Source: Rhodococcus sp. 4CII (GTDB lineage Bacteria > Actinomycetota > Actinomycetes > Mycobacteriales > Mycobacteriaceae). Taken from it: DNA of 64,000 bases. The notes beneath the pieces are model-generated. The model saw only the letters and a program-made list of their open reading frames with translations, did not search any database and was not told the origin of the DNA. Shown here piece by piece: positions 52,166 through 61,112 of the stretch (positions are counted from its first letter, which is position 1; each line of letters opens with the position of its first letter). Location: positions 1,860,001 to 1,924,000 of the forward strand of contig NZ_JACCFE010000002.1 of assembly GCF_014256275.1 (NCBI RefSeq), read 5' to 3'. The position numbers and the translations under genes are program-made.

Positions 52166-52813
52166 GTGGCCGTGCGTTACCCCGTGGTCGCCGGCGTGTG
52201 CGCCGTGCTGGTGTGCGCTGCGTTCATGCCGTTCGCCGACGCCGACCAGCTCAGCGCACTGGTCGTCGTGGCGGCGACGGTGCTCGCCGTCACCGGCTAC
52301 ACCTGGTTCGCGGCCACCCGGACGGGATCGGAGCCGGGCCGTCCCGCCACCGTGCACCGGGTCCGCCAGCAGCACCGGCTCACCAGCAGGTCCTGGATCG
52401 AGATCGACGAGGAACCAGGACCGCGGTGGATACCCGTGTTCTTCGATCCGGCCCTGGTCACGATGCCTACGCCGACGACGGCAACCGTGCACGACGCCGG
52501 CAGGCGCAGCGTCGTGACCTGGAACGGGCGGCGACTCCTCCCCTCCGGCCGAGCGCGTCGTTCGGAGCCGGACGGCCGGCTGATCGACAACCCGTCGCGG
52601 CCGAACCCGGACGGTCCCGGGCGCGCCCGGATCGCCGCCCGGCCGGTGCGGCGAATCGTCCTCGACGCGCAGTTCGCGGTCGTGGCGCCGTTCGCCGGCG
52701 CACTGTGGGTGTACGGCGCGGGCGGCGGGTTCTCCGCCTTCGCCGGAGCGACGTGCGTGGCGGCGGTCGTCGCGGTGTGGTTCGCGGCGGTCCGGGGATC
52801 CGACCCCAGCTGA
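52166..52813 (+). CDS. Hypothetical membrane protein
   Basis: A 215-residue protein with two N-terminal hydrophobic segments (~5-50), a basic cytosolic middle containing RSWIEIDEEPGPRWIPVFFDPALVT, and two C-terminal segments (~165-208). It starts at GTG four bases after the binding-protein stop and so is probably transcribed with the importer. The family is not recognised. W-I-P-V-F-F-D-P-x-L-V is a motif I have seen in uncharacterised actinobacterial membrane proteins; that is recollection, not a search. Confidence 0.65.
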   Translation: MAVRYPVVAGVCAVLVCAAFMPFADADQLSALVVVAATVLAVTGYTWFAATRTGSEPGRPATVHRVRQQHRLTSRSWIEIDEEPGPRWIPVFFDPALVTMPTPTTATVHDAGRRSVVTWNGRRLLPSGRARRSEPDGRLIDNPSRPNPDGPGRARIAARPVRRIVLDAQFAVVAPFAGALWVYGAGGGFSAFAGATCVAAVVAVWFAAVRGSDPS

Positions 52814-52816
52814 CCG

Positions 52817-53185
52817 TCACGACATGGTGACGCCCGACGACACGAAGCACGGGAGCAGTCCGGCGACCTCACTGAGCACCGGCCCGAACCCGACGGCGGC
52901 CGGAACCGGGTCGTTGACGAACGCGACACCCCGGAACCCGGTGGTGAGGTTCGTGAACTGCACGACGGCGCCGTTCCACTGCGCGAGAGGCGCCGCGGTG
53001 GTGTACCGGATGCGGTCGGGTGCGACCCGCTCCGCGTTGAATGTCAGCCACGCGCCGGGGGCGCACGTCGACATCGAGCCGGGAACGAACGGTGCTGCGG
53101 AGACTGCCGAGGGCACTGCGAACGACAGTGCGCCGGCGACGGCGATCATTGCTCCCAGCCGACCCACCACTTGTCGAGTAGACAT
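52817..53185 (-). CDS. Small secreted hypothetical protein
   Basis: A 122-residue protein with a clear signal peptide (LGAMIAVAGALSFAVPSAVSAAP). The mature ~90 residues contain two Cys (CAPGAWLTFN and LLPCFVSS) that could form one disulphide, and a beta-rich middle (AVVQFTNLTTGFRGVAFVND). AAAGGAAT precedes the ATG. It converges with the previous gene. It lies downstream of the protease operon on the same strand, with a 116-base gap, so it may have its own promoter. Function unknown. Confidence 0.72.
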   Translation of the reverse strand: MSTRQVVGRLGAMIAVAGALSFAVPSAVSAAPFVPGSMSTCAPGAWLTFNAERVAPDRIRYTTAAPLAQWNGAVVQFTNLTTGFRGVAFVNDPVPAAVGFGPVLSEVAGLLPCFVSSGVTMS

Positions 53186-53301
53186 CGGAATTCCTTTCGG
53201 GGCGCGACAATCCGTCTCCCCGAGTACGGCGGAACCGCGTCACTGAGTGCGAATACCAGCTCCGAGAATTATATCTCCGCAGGTAGGTGCCACCGCTAGG
53301 G

Positions 53302-54570
53302 TCAGGACGCATCACCGAGGTCCAATTCCAGCCGGTCGCCATCGAACCGGACCACGCGAACGGTGCGCGATTCCCCCGACGCCGTGGTCACCTCGAGGGC
53401 CCCGTCGTCGTCCGCGGACACCCACGTGCCCTCTCGTGGTTCACCGGCGTCTCCCCGGCCGATCGCCCAGTCGACGAAGGAGCCGTCCGGCCGGAATTCG
53501 ATACCGCCGCGGCCCCGTGCCCGCGGGAAGTCGAACCCCGCCGGCCGGTACACGCGGAGCCCGTCGTGGTCTTCCTCGAAGGAATGCCCCCAGCGGCCGG
53601 CGGCGCCCGCGGCAAGCACGGCGGACGATGCCGGACTCGCGGCCCGCCCGGTCCACAACTCTTTCCGGACCCCGTCGAGGCATGCACCCATCCGGGCGCC
53701 CTGCCCCTTGGTGAACATCACCATCCCGGCGTCGTCCGTGTAATCCATGTAGTCCATGAACAGGTCGCCGTGCGGCCCGTTTCCGCAGCTGACGTGAGGG
53801 AACCGCGGCATCCCGACGTTCTGTCCGCCCTGGTTGGGGGTGTCGGCCACCTCGTCGGAGCCCCGGCAGCCGGTGCCGTCGTCACCCCAGATGTGGAAGA
53901 GGTTCAGGTAGTGGCCGATCTCGTGGGTCACGGTGCGCCCGAGGTCGAACGGGGCCCGTGCGGTGCCCGTCGTCCCGAACGCGGTGTAGGTGATCACGAC
54001 GCCGTCCGTGTCGACCGGGCCGCCCGGGAACTGCGCGTACCCGAGCAGTCCGCCGCCGAGCGCGCACACCCAGATGTTCAGATATCGCTGCGTCGGCCAC
54101 GGATCGGCGCCGCCCCGGGCGGCGGACTTGACGCCGTCGTTCTGATCGAACGCGTCGACTTCGGTTGCGGTGCGGGTGATTCCGTGGGTGGGACGTCCGG
54201 CCGGGTCGGTGTCGGTGAGGAAGAACTCGACTGCCGCGTCACCGACCAGATGCGCGAAGACTTCCGGGACCGTGTCCACGTCGTCGTTGGCGGCGCGGAA
54301 GTCCTTGTTGAGCACCGCGATCTGGCTCTCGATCTGCGCGTCGGAAATGTTCTGTGCCGCGGTGTTCGACACGACGTGCACGACCACCGGAATCCGGGCC
54401 ACCCCGCGGGCGGAGATCGACTGCAGCGATTCCAGTTCGATGGTCTGGTTCTCGATCTCCGACCGGGCGATCCGATACGACTCCGACTCGGTCAGCAGCC
54501 GGCGGTGCACGTCCATCGCGCCGCACGTGCGGCGAGTGGGGGGTTCGAACAGTGGTTCGGTGCTGCTCAT
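53302..54570 (-). CDS. M43-type (pappalysin-like) zinc metalloprotease
   Basis: A 422-residue metalloprotease without a signal peptide. The zinc motif HEIGHYLNLFH is at 216-226 (His216, Glu217, His220, His226), and MDYMDYTDD near 272-280 gives the Met-turn. IPVVVHVVSNTAAQNISDAQ and NIWVCALGGGLLGYAQFPG are typical of the pappalysin/cytophagalysin family, most of which are secreted. The last ~100 residues (RPAGFDFPRARGRGG, EGTWVSADDDGALEV) form a small beta-rich domain. It is the last gene of the four-gene operon, 23 bases after the nuclease gene. Lack of a signal means that it acts inside the cell or leaves by lysis. Confidence 0.87.
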   Translation of the reverse strand: MSSTEPLFEPPTRRTCGAMDVHRRLLTESESYRIARSEIENQTIELESLQSISARGVARIPVVVHVVSNTAAQNISDAQIESQIAVLNKDFRAANDDVDTVPEVFAHLVGDAAVEFFLTDTDPAGRPTHGITRTATEVDAFDQNDGVKSAARGGADPWPTQRYLNIWVCALGGGLLGYAQFPGGPVDTDGVVITYTAFGTTGTARAPFDLGRTVTHEIGHYLNLFHIWGDDGTGCRGSDEVADTPNQGGQNVGMPRFPHVSCGNGPHGDLFMDYMDYTDDAGMVMFTKGQGARMGACLDGVRKELWTGRAASPASSAVLAAGAAGRWGHSFEEDHDGLRVYRPAGFDFPRARGRGGIEFRPDGSFVDWAIGRGDAGEPREGTWVSADDDGALEVTTASGESRTVRVVRFDGDRLELDLGDAS

Positions 54571-54593
54571 GATGACGTGGGTCCTTTCCGGCG

Positions 54594-56531
54594 TCAGAGA
54601 ACGAGGTCCTGGGGACGGACGAGTTCGCGGGGCAGGCTACTCGCCTCGATCCGTTCGAGTGGATCGGCCGCGACGTACGGGTCCAGGTCCAGACCGGTCA
54701 ACTGGGCGATTCGCCGGACGGGAACCTGGAACGTGCGGTAGGCGCCGTAGGAGAACTCCTCCTCCCCCGCGGCGAACTCGTCGAGCAACGCGGCCTGACT
54801 GAGCAGATAGCCGGTGACCGACAGTGTGCCGTCCTGCTTCACCATGGCCACCGCCTTCCAGAATTGCCGCGGCAACAACACACCGCGGTACACCGGGTCG
54901 TCCGGCGCAAGCACGGGACCGGTGACGACGCTGACGGCGAGATCGGCGGTGTCCGCGTTCTTCAGGACGTAGTCCTCGAGCCCCAGCCACAGCGTCTGCC
55001 CGGCGTTGAAATTGTGGTGCTGCGGGGTGCAATTCGTGAAGTGGAACGTGTCGTCGTTCGCGGCCGTGGCGAGCGGGCCCCACGCCGGGTCGAGGCGGCG
55101 CACGAGGTGACCGCGGTCGAGGGGATTGTCCCGGTACACCTCCTCGCCGGTCTGCTGATCGGCCGGAAGCCGCGGGTCGAGAATCCACCGGTCGCTGTCG
55201 CGTCTCGGGCTCTGCGATTGGGTGCCGTCGATGTTCACGGCGGTGAACAGCGCGAGCGCCCGCTCACGGTGCATCACGACGCTGAAGTGGTGATACTTCA
55301 GCTCGGGCGACGCCACCGCCGGCACCCCGGGCCGCGGAAGCGGCAGCGGCAGCCGCAGGAAGTTCGCGTCGTACCCACCCCGGGTTCCGTAGTCCGGGTC
55401 GATCGAGATCGCCTCGGGCGCAGCAGGTTGCGCGGCGGCGACGGACTCGGTGGATCCGAGCCGCACCGTGATCTCGAGCGGCACCCGCACCGTCACTTCC
55501 CGGTCGCGTGCGACCTCCGGTGGGACGGTCGGTTCGGTCCGCTCGGCGGTACGGAGTTCGTCGACGAGTCCGCGCGAGTGTGGTGGCAGGTTCTGGGCCC
55601 GCACGAATTCGAGGATCCGGCTGATGCGCACCCCCTCGTTGAGGAACCCGCCGAACTCGGTGTGCTGCGGCGCCCGCACACTCGCGTGATGCAACGCGAC
55701 CACCTCCCACTGGTCATTGAACACCGGTGATCCCGAGGATCCGGGTTCCGTGTCCGCCGAGTAGTGCAGGAACTTTTCCGGAATGTCGACGATGCGGTTC
55801 TCGCGCAGGGCGACCTGCTTCTTCTCGCCGCGGGGATGCTGGACGATGGTGACGAACTCACCGATGATGGCCTTGCCTTCCGCCTGGATCAGCGGGGTGA
55901 ACCCGAACCGGGCGAGTGTCCCGGGCTCGGCATCGACCGCGACGAGGGCGAAGTCGCGTTCCCGGTCGGCGAGATAGAACCGGGCCGGGTCGAGGGGAAA
56001 CATCTGCACGGGACGTGGGGTGCCGTCCACACCGTCCTGGTAGTCGAACTCGATGGCGCTGCTTCGGGCGGTGCCCGCGTCCGGCAGTACGTGATGGTTG
56101 GTCAGCAGCAGCGTCGGCGAGACGAGGAAACCTGTGCCGTACCCCTGCAGGACGCCGCGTGCGTCGCGGATGTTCACGCGTCCGACGGACCGGGCCGCGG
56201 CGACGCCGGCGTCGAGGTACCGGGCACCGACGAAATCCGCGGTGCCCACGATCTTCTCGAGCAGTTGATCCGGGATCGTGTCGGCCGCCCACTCCCCCGA
56301 CGCGTAGTAGCGGCCGAGTCGGTCCACCCGTTTCGCGATCCGTTCGGGAGTGTCGGCCGCGGCGATGCCGCCGGGTCCGGTGAGCGCGTCCACGTGCTCG
56401 CCGCGCTCCGGTGCCCGTTCGCGGGCACGCAGTTCCGCGGCATCGCGCTGCCGTTGCCGTTCCGCCTCGAACGTTCCGGCGCGCATGTCGCGCTGCGACT
56501 GTCCGTCTCCGATGCTGTCGACGATGGTCAT
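54594..56531 (-). CDS. Trypsin-like protease fused to DNA/RNA non-specific endonuclease
   Basis: A 645-residue fusion. Residues ~1-60 are a charged Arg/Glu-rich helix. The protease domain (~100-310) has GTGFLVSPTLLLTNHHVL (His147), RDFALVAVD (Asp193) and TEPGSSGSPVF (Ser266). A linker with VTVRVPLEITVRLG follows. The nuclease domain (~385-630) has the NUC1/SmNuc motif LDRGHLVRR (His475), then FTNCTPQHHNFNAGQTLW with the metal-binding Asn and GLED. All catalytic residues look intact. No signal peptide. It may be a zymogen: the protease could release or gate the nuclease. GAGGAC lies before ATG 56531, and a longer upstream frame was rejected. It lies 82 bases after the CHAT gene. Confidence 0.88.
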   Translation of the reverse strand: MTIVDSIGDGQSQRDMRAGTFEAERQRQRDAAELRARERAPERGEHVDALTGPGGIAAADTPERIAKRVDRLGRYYASGEWAADTIPDQLLEKIVGTADFVGARYLDAGVAAARSVGRVNIRDARGVLQGYGTGFLVSPTLLLTNHHVLPDAGTARSSAIEFDYQDGVDGTPRPVQMFPLDPARFYLADRERDFALVAVDAEPGTLARFGFTPLIQAEGKAIIGEFVTIVQHPRGEKKQVALRENRIVDIPEKFLHYSADTEPGSSGSPVFNDQWEVVALHHASVRAPQHTEFGGFLNEGVRISRILEFVRAQNLPPHSRGLVDELRTAERTEPTVPPEVARDREVTVRVPLEITVRLGSTESVAAAQPAAPEAISIDPDYGTRGGYDANFLRLPLPLPRPGVPAVASPELKYHHFSVVMHRERALALFTAVNIDGTQSQSPRRDSDRWILDPRLPADQQTGEEVYRDNPLDRGHLVRRLDPAWGPLATAANDDTFHFTNCTPQHHNFNAGQTLWLGLEDYVLKNADTADLAVSVVTGPVLAPDDPVYRGVLLPRQFWKAVAMVKQDGTLSVTGYLLSQAALLDEFAAGEEEFSYGAYRTFQVPVRRIAQLTGLDLDPYVAADPLERIEASSLPRELVRPQDLVL

Positions 56532-56613
56532 GACGCTGTCCTCACGTAGTCGGCCGCTGTGTGCTGTGGCAACGAGCCTCGTCGACGCGGGCGTCGCGGT
56601 CATGCGTAGTCGG

Positions 56614-59574
56614 CTACTCGTTTCTCGGGCCGGCGCCGTCATCGACGCATTCGTATTGCTCGACACCGTTGCGGACGACCCGCCGGATGCGGGTGCCGTC
56701 CGCGACGAGGTCGTCGAGGATCGGCACGGCCAGTTCCGGACGGATCGGGGTCTCCGCGAGGAGTTGCCCGAGTTCGAGCGCGTCCGATCCGATCGCGCCG
56801 ACGATGACCGTGCGCCGTGCGCGGTCCAGTGCCGCGTCGACGTCGAGTTTCCGCGCGGTGTCACCGTGCCCCGCCGGTATCGGCGCCGCCGTCTCGACCA
56901 GCAGCTCCCGGACCTCACGCGCGGACAAATCGCGGTCGGTCGCCCACACCAGCATTGCCGCGACGGCCACATACAGCGCGGCGAACGTCGTGCCCTCCAT
57001 CTCCGGTCGGTCGACCAGTCTCTCGCAGGTCGTCCCGGTGATCGTCCGGGGCGCGTAGACGTCGGGTTTGCCGACGTCGGCGAAGTACGGGGTTTCGTGG
57101 GTGAGTGTGCCGTCGTCCTCGATCGCGCCGACCGCGAACGCGTCCGCGGTCCAGGCGGGATAGGCGGACTCGTCGGAGTGATCGCCCGACGCGATCACGA
57201 GCCGGCCCTCGCCGACCAGGCGGGCGATCACCGCGTTCTGCTCGTCCGAGGGCACAGCGTTGCCGTAGTCGAACACCAGGATGTCGGCGTCGGCCGCGGC
57301 GGCGTCCTCCATCCACCGGCAGACGTCGCGCTCCGCGGGGACACCGTCCGCGAACACCAGCTCCTGTGGAAGCAGTTCGGCCAGAGCCGATTCCCCCTCG
57401 CCCGTCTCGCCGGCGACCACCCGTCCCGGAACCCCGTGCTCGATGGCGCACTGGGTGACCGCGACGGCGATCTCCTCGCGCCTACCGATCGTGAACGGGC
57501 CTGCCACCGCCAACCGCAACGCGCGCCGCACCGGAGCGGGTTCCGGCTCGGCCACCGCCGGTGCCGCGGTCCCGGCCCCGAAGAAGTCGGATCCCGTGTC
57601 CGGCTCCGGGGGTTTCGCGGTACCGACGCCGAGTTGCCGGACGAGGATCGGCAGATCCTGCGGTTCGAAGGTCCCGTTCTGGGAGGCGAGATCGGCCAAC
57701 TGCTCCCACAGTTCCAGGTGCCGGACATCGGTGTAGAGCAGGGAGAGGTCCTTCTCCGGGTAACGGGTCAGAGCCGGCAGGTTGCGCCGGATCCATTGCC
57801 ACACTTCCGGCCACGACAATGCGTCCAGACGGATCGTGCGTACCTCCGAGGGCCGGAGCGACGCCGTCAGTTCGACGAGGTCCCCGGTCGTTGCGACTGC
57901 CAGCCGCGCACACCCGCGACGCTCGGTCAGGAGGATCAGCGCGGTGAGCAGGTCCGCGGCACCCGGTGTGTCGGCGAGGAGCAGGTCGCCGTCGTCGATC
58001 ACGATCGCGGCGGGGACTTCGGTGAGGTCGCCGAGCAGTCGCTCCCACCAGTCACCGGCGCTGAATCTGCCTTCGCGCACGGTGCGAACCCCCGCGTCGC
58101 GCATCAGTTCGGCGACCAGGTGGGCGAACTCGCGCATCGGATCGGGCTCCGCGAGAAGACGTTTGGCACTGATGAACAGAAGCGCGATTCGCGGGTCGAG
58201 TTCTTCGAGAATCCGGTCGAGGAGGGCCGTCTTCCCCGTGGACGGCATCCCGACGACGTGGAGCAGTCGCGCGGACGTCTGCCCCGACAGCACATCGACT
58301 CCTTCGCGCAGTTCCGCGAGCCGGGAGATGAAGCGGAGTTCGCCCTGACGGATCCCGAGTCGCAGTTCGATCCGGCGCGGGGCGGGCTCCGGCCGCGCCT
58401 TCGCCTCCGGGTCGATGATCGCGCCGGGCTCACTGCCGCCGACGAACAGGCACGGCACCGCCCAGTCGAGAAGGGGTTCGCCGCTGTTCTCGTCCCCGTT
58501 GACCGCCAGCCGTGCCAGCCGCAACGCCTCGGCCACGGGTTGGCCTGCGGTCAGCGCCTGGTAGAAGAACCGCGTCAGCAGCCGCTCCGTCCGGAACGGC
58601 AGCACTGCCTGCATCCCGATCACCATCGGGCAGGCGTCCCGCACGCAGACGTCCGCGGACGACAGCGGTCCCGGCCACGGGTCGTCGTCGACGACGCCCT
58701 CCGGCGCGCGCGCCGTCTCACAGCCCGCGAACACCGCCAACCGCAGGTCCGGCAGTTGCTGCAGCAGCAACGCGAATTCCTGGCTGGGCAGCAGCCTTCC
58801 GCGGCCGTTGCGGCGCTCCAGCTTGAGCCCGTCCGGATTGGCGTGACCGAGGTAGTGGAAGAGATGAAAACCGCGCCTTTGCATGGCCATTCGACTGCGG
58901 AGCCGTTCGACCGACGGACGGTCCTCGACCACCACCCGCAGCAGACCGCGGTCGATCAGCGGCTGCAGTTCCGACAACAGACTGCGTTTCTCGGCATACA
59001 GGTCGAACGGGGCCTCGGAGTCCTCGGGACCCGCCCGCAGGGGGCTCGACATCACCAGCAGAAGATTGAGCGGCGGCTCGATCGGTGCCTGCCGAATCGG
59101 GTAGGTGCGGGACCGCCCGGACCGCACCACGTGAACGTCGCGGGCCATGGCGAGGAACTTGTCGGGTCGCTGCGGATCGAGCAGCAGCTCCCACGGCCAC
59201 GCGCACACGTCCTGCGGCGCGGCGAGGACGCGCAGCAGGAGCTGAGTTCCCGACGTCTGCGCGATCCCCCGGCTCTGCTGCAGCAGCGTGACGATCTCGG
59301 GGACCCCGAACACGAGGTCCGTCAACACCTTTCCGACGTCGAGCGCCGGGGAGGCCGCGTCGGTGCGCGCGTGCCGGACCGTGTCGGTCAGCCAGTCGGA
59401 CGGCGCGTCGATCGACTGTCCGGTGACGTCGTTCGGCAATTTCCATTCCGGGATCGATCGCCGCACCGCGAACACCGAGCCCATCCGCGACTGCGCCGAG
59501 AGCCAGACGTGGTCGCCTGCCCGCAGCACGCTGATCTCCAGTTCCTCGAAACCGGGTACGGCCTGCGGTCTCAT
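56614..59574 (-). CDS. CHAT protease-NTPase-pseudosubtilase regulator
   Basis: A 986-residue multidomain protein. The CHAT caspase-like domain (~150-385) has HLFHYLGHAN (His244) and AVFAGCETA (Cys285). An NTPase follows: Walker A GMPSTGKT at 442-449, Walker B AAIVIDDGD near 523-530, and a helical segment with WPEVWQWIRRNLP. A subtilase-like domain (~690-900) has AGETGEGESALAELL, VIASGDHSDESAYPAW, VGAIEDDGTLTHETPYFADVG and EGTTFAALYVA, where the catalytic Ser is Thr863, so this domain is probably inactive and used for binding. A winged-helix-like end (~925-980) closes it. ATG 59574 follows GGAGTGCGGAG; it is 14 bases after the lipase gene. It looks like the sensor and switch of the operon. Confidence 0.82.
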   Translation of the reverse strand: MRPQAVPGFEELEISVLRAGDHVWLSAQSRMGSVFAVRRSIPEWKLPNDVTGQSIDAPSDWLTDTVRHARTDAASPALDVGKVLTDLVFGVPEIVTLLQQSRGIAQTSGTQLLLRVLAAPQDVCAWPWELLLDPQRPDKFLAMARDVHVVRSGRSRTYPIRQAPIEPPLNLLLVMSSPLRAGPEDSEAPFDLYAEKRSLLSELQPLIDRGLLRVVVEDRPSVERLRSRMAMQRRGFHLFHYLGHANPDGLKLERRNGRGRLLPSQEFALLLQQLPDLRLAVFAGCETARAPEGVVDDDPWPGPLSSADVCVRDACPMVIGMQAVLPFRTERLLTRFFYQALTAGQPVAEALRLARLAVNGDENSGEPLLDWAVPCLFVGGSEPGAIIDPEAKARPEPAPRRIELRLGIRQGELRFISRLAELREGVDVLSGQTSARLLHVVGMPSTGKTALLDRILEELDPRIALLFISAKRLLAEPDPMREFAHLVAELMRDAGVRTVREGRFSAGDWWERLLGDLTEVPAAIVIDDGDLLLADTPGAADLLTALILLTERRGCARLAVATTGDLVELTASLRPSEVRTIRLDALSWPEVWQWIRRNLPALTRYPEKDLSLLYTDVRHLELWEQLADLASQNGTFEPQDLPILVRQLGVGTAKPPEPDTGSDFFGAGTAAPAVAEPEPAPVRRALRLAVAGPFTIGRREEIAVAVTQCAIEHGVPGRVVAGETGEGESALAELLPQELVFADGVPAERDVCRWMEDAAAADADILVFDYGNAVPSDEQNAVIARLVGEGRLVIASGDHSDESAYPAWTADAFAVGAIEDDGTLTHETPYFADVGKPDVYAPRTITGTTCERLVDRPEMEGTTFAALYVAVAAMLVWATDRDLSAREVRELLVETAAPIPAGHGDTARKLDVDAALDRARRTVIVGAIGSDALELGQLLAETPIRPELAVPILDDLVADGTRIRRVVRNGVEQYECVDDGAGPRNE

Positions 59575-59588
59575 GTCTCCGCACTCCT

Positions 59589-60989
59589 CTAGACGTCGAC
59601 CGACCGGGCGATCTCGTCGAGGTCGACCACACTCGCGACGTCCGTGACCGGGTGCACCCCCGGGGCGCGGACGGTGATCCGGTAGTCCTGGGCGGTGAGC
59701 CCGTCGAGACTGGTCTGCTGCCAGCCGTCGACCGTCGTCGACAGGTGGTGCTGCGTGCCGGGGCCGCCGGCGACGGGCTCGACCGTCGCGACGAGCCGCG
59801 CCCCCTCGGCGTCGGTGCGGGCGCGGATCACGAGTGGCTCGGCGGTCGTGACGTCGTCGACGTCCAACGCGACCGATTCGCTCACCGCCGGAAACACGTT
59901 CGGGGGCGCGAGCACTGCGGTCGTCAGGATGCCGCCGACGTGGTCGATCACCGGGTCGTCGTTCTGCAGGGAAGCGTGTTTCTGACTGAAGAAGGCGGCG
60001 TTCTTCCATCCTGTCATGAGTTCGTGCGGGATCGACGACAGTTTCGGCACGGTGCCGTCGCCGCCGCTCTCCCCCGGTCCGCGCACGGTCAGCGTCTCGA
60101 CCCTGTTCCCGGCCAATCGGGCGGCCCACTTGGTGGGCTGGAAGTCGCCGATCACCGGGCGGATGTCGTAGCCGTCGTCTCCCGAGTTCAGCCGCTCGTC
60201 GATCGTCCCTCGCAGATCCCGCTGCAGGCGCACCGCCGCAGCCATCCGGTCGGCGTCGAGACCGGTCCCCGACCACTCGAGTTTGTCGTCGTCGAGCGCG
60301 AGCCACGCCCCGTCGTCGCCCGCCATGCACCGATACGACGGCAGCAACTGGTACGCGGAGGTGAACGAGCGGATCAGTGCGCCGAGGTCGACGGTGAACG
60401 GACCCCACCCCTTGCGGAACCCGTTGACCAGGAATTCGAGCGCGTTGACCGAGCCCGAGTACGGGGTGCCGAACGTGACGAGGGTACGGGTGTCGCGCCG
60501 GCCGTCCAGCAGTTCGAGGAAGAGGCGAGCGACGATCCCGCCCATCGAATGGCACACCAGGACAAGCTTCGCGTCCGCGTTGCCCGACTTCTCGCGCCAC
60601 CGCGCCAGCCACTCGTGGGTCCGCCGGGCCAGGGCGCGTGCCGCCACCCGGTTGTCGCGTCGCCAATCGTAGGGAAACTCGAAATAGTTGTCGCCGGGAA
60701 CCACCCCGAACCGCCGAATGACGTCGTCGCGGAACTTCGTGTACCCGTCGATCTTCCAGTCCAGCCCCGGGACGAGGTGAAAGTCGGGGACCAGCCGGGT
60801 GGCGACGACGCCGTCACCGAGGTCGTCGAGGTCCGGATCGTCCCCGTCGAGGCGCAGACGCTTGATGTTCCCACCCAGCGACAGCACGCCCGCCAGCGCG
60901 GCACCCGGCGTCGGCGCCCACACGTCCTTGCCGTCGCGGGCGAGGACCGACCCGCCGATGCCCGGCAACAACACGACTACGTCTTTCAT
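59589..60989 (-). CDS. LCAT-like lipase/esterase
   Basis: A 466-residue alpha/beta hydrolase of the lecithin:cholesterol acyltransferase-like family. It opens VVVLLPGIGGSVLARDGKDVW, the family's lid-side start. YFEFPYDWRRDNR is the usual Y-D-W-R block, LVCHSMGG holds nucleophile Ser148, GGDGTVPKLSS the Asp, and QKHASLQND the catalytic His. The last ~85 residues form a beta-sandwich-like tail (TQHHLSTTVDGWQQTS). No signal peptide. It probably attacks phospholipid or another acyl ester from the inside. ATG 60989 has GGAGG upstream. It is the first gene of the operon, 123 bases after dcd on the same strand; no clear promoter was found in that gap. Confidence 0.87.
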   Translation of the reverse strand: MKDVVVLLPGIGGSVLARDGKDVWAPTPGAALAGVLSLGGNIKRLRLDGDDPDLDDLGDGVVATRLVPDFHLVPGLDWKIDGYTKFRDDVIRRFGVVPGDNYFEFPYDWRRDNRVAARALARRTHEWLARWREKSGNADAKLVLVCHSMGGIVARLFLELLDGRRDTRTLVTFGTPYSGSVNALEFLVNGFRKGWGPFTVDLGALIRSFTSAYQLLPSYRCMAGDDGAWLALDDDKLEWSGTGLDADRMAAAVRLQRDLRGTIDERLNSGDDGYDIRPVIGDFQPTKWAARLAGNRVETLTVRGPGESGGDGTVPKLSSIPHELMTGWKNAAFFSQKHASLQNDDPVIDHVGGILTTAVLAPPNVFPAVSESVALDVDDVTTAEPLVIRARTDAEGARLVATVEPVAGGPGTQHHLSTTVDGWQQTSLDGLTAQDYRITVRAPGVHPVTDVASVVDLDEIARSVDV

Positions 60990-61112
60990 GGCGGCCTCCG
61001 GGATCGAACGCCCAGGAGAGGGCGGCTTCGAATCCCAGTCTTCTCTTCCTCGCCGCAATACACACGAGTAGCGGACCACTCGGTTTGCACCGATGTGGCC
61101 GGCGGCGCGGGC

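Noticed and set aside
56350..59592. 1,080-residue plus-strand frame
   Set aside because: Antisense shadow of the CHAT-NTPase gene, with no recognisable domain and an Arg/Gln/His-rich composition.
59575..60666. N-terminal extension of the CHAT protein to 60666
   Set aside because: The added sequence is an out-of-frame reading of the lipase gene; ATG 59574 has a strong ribosome binding site.
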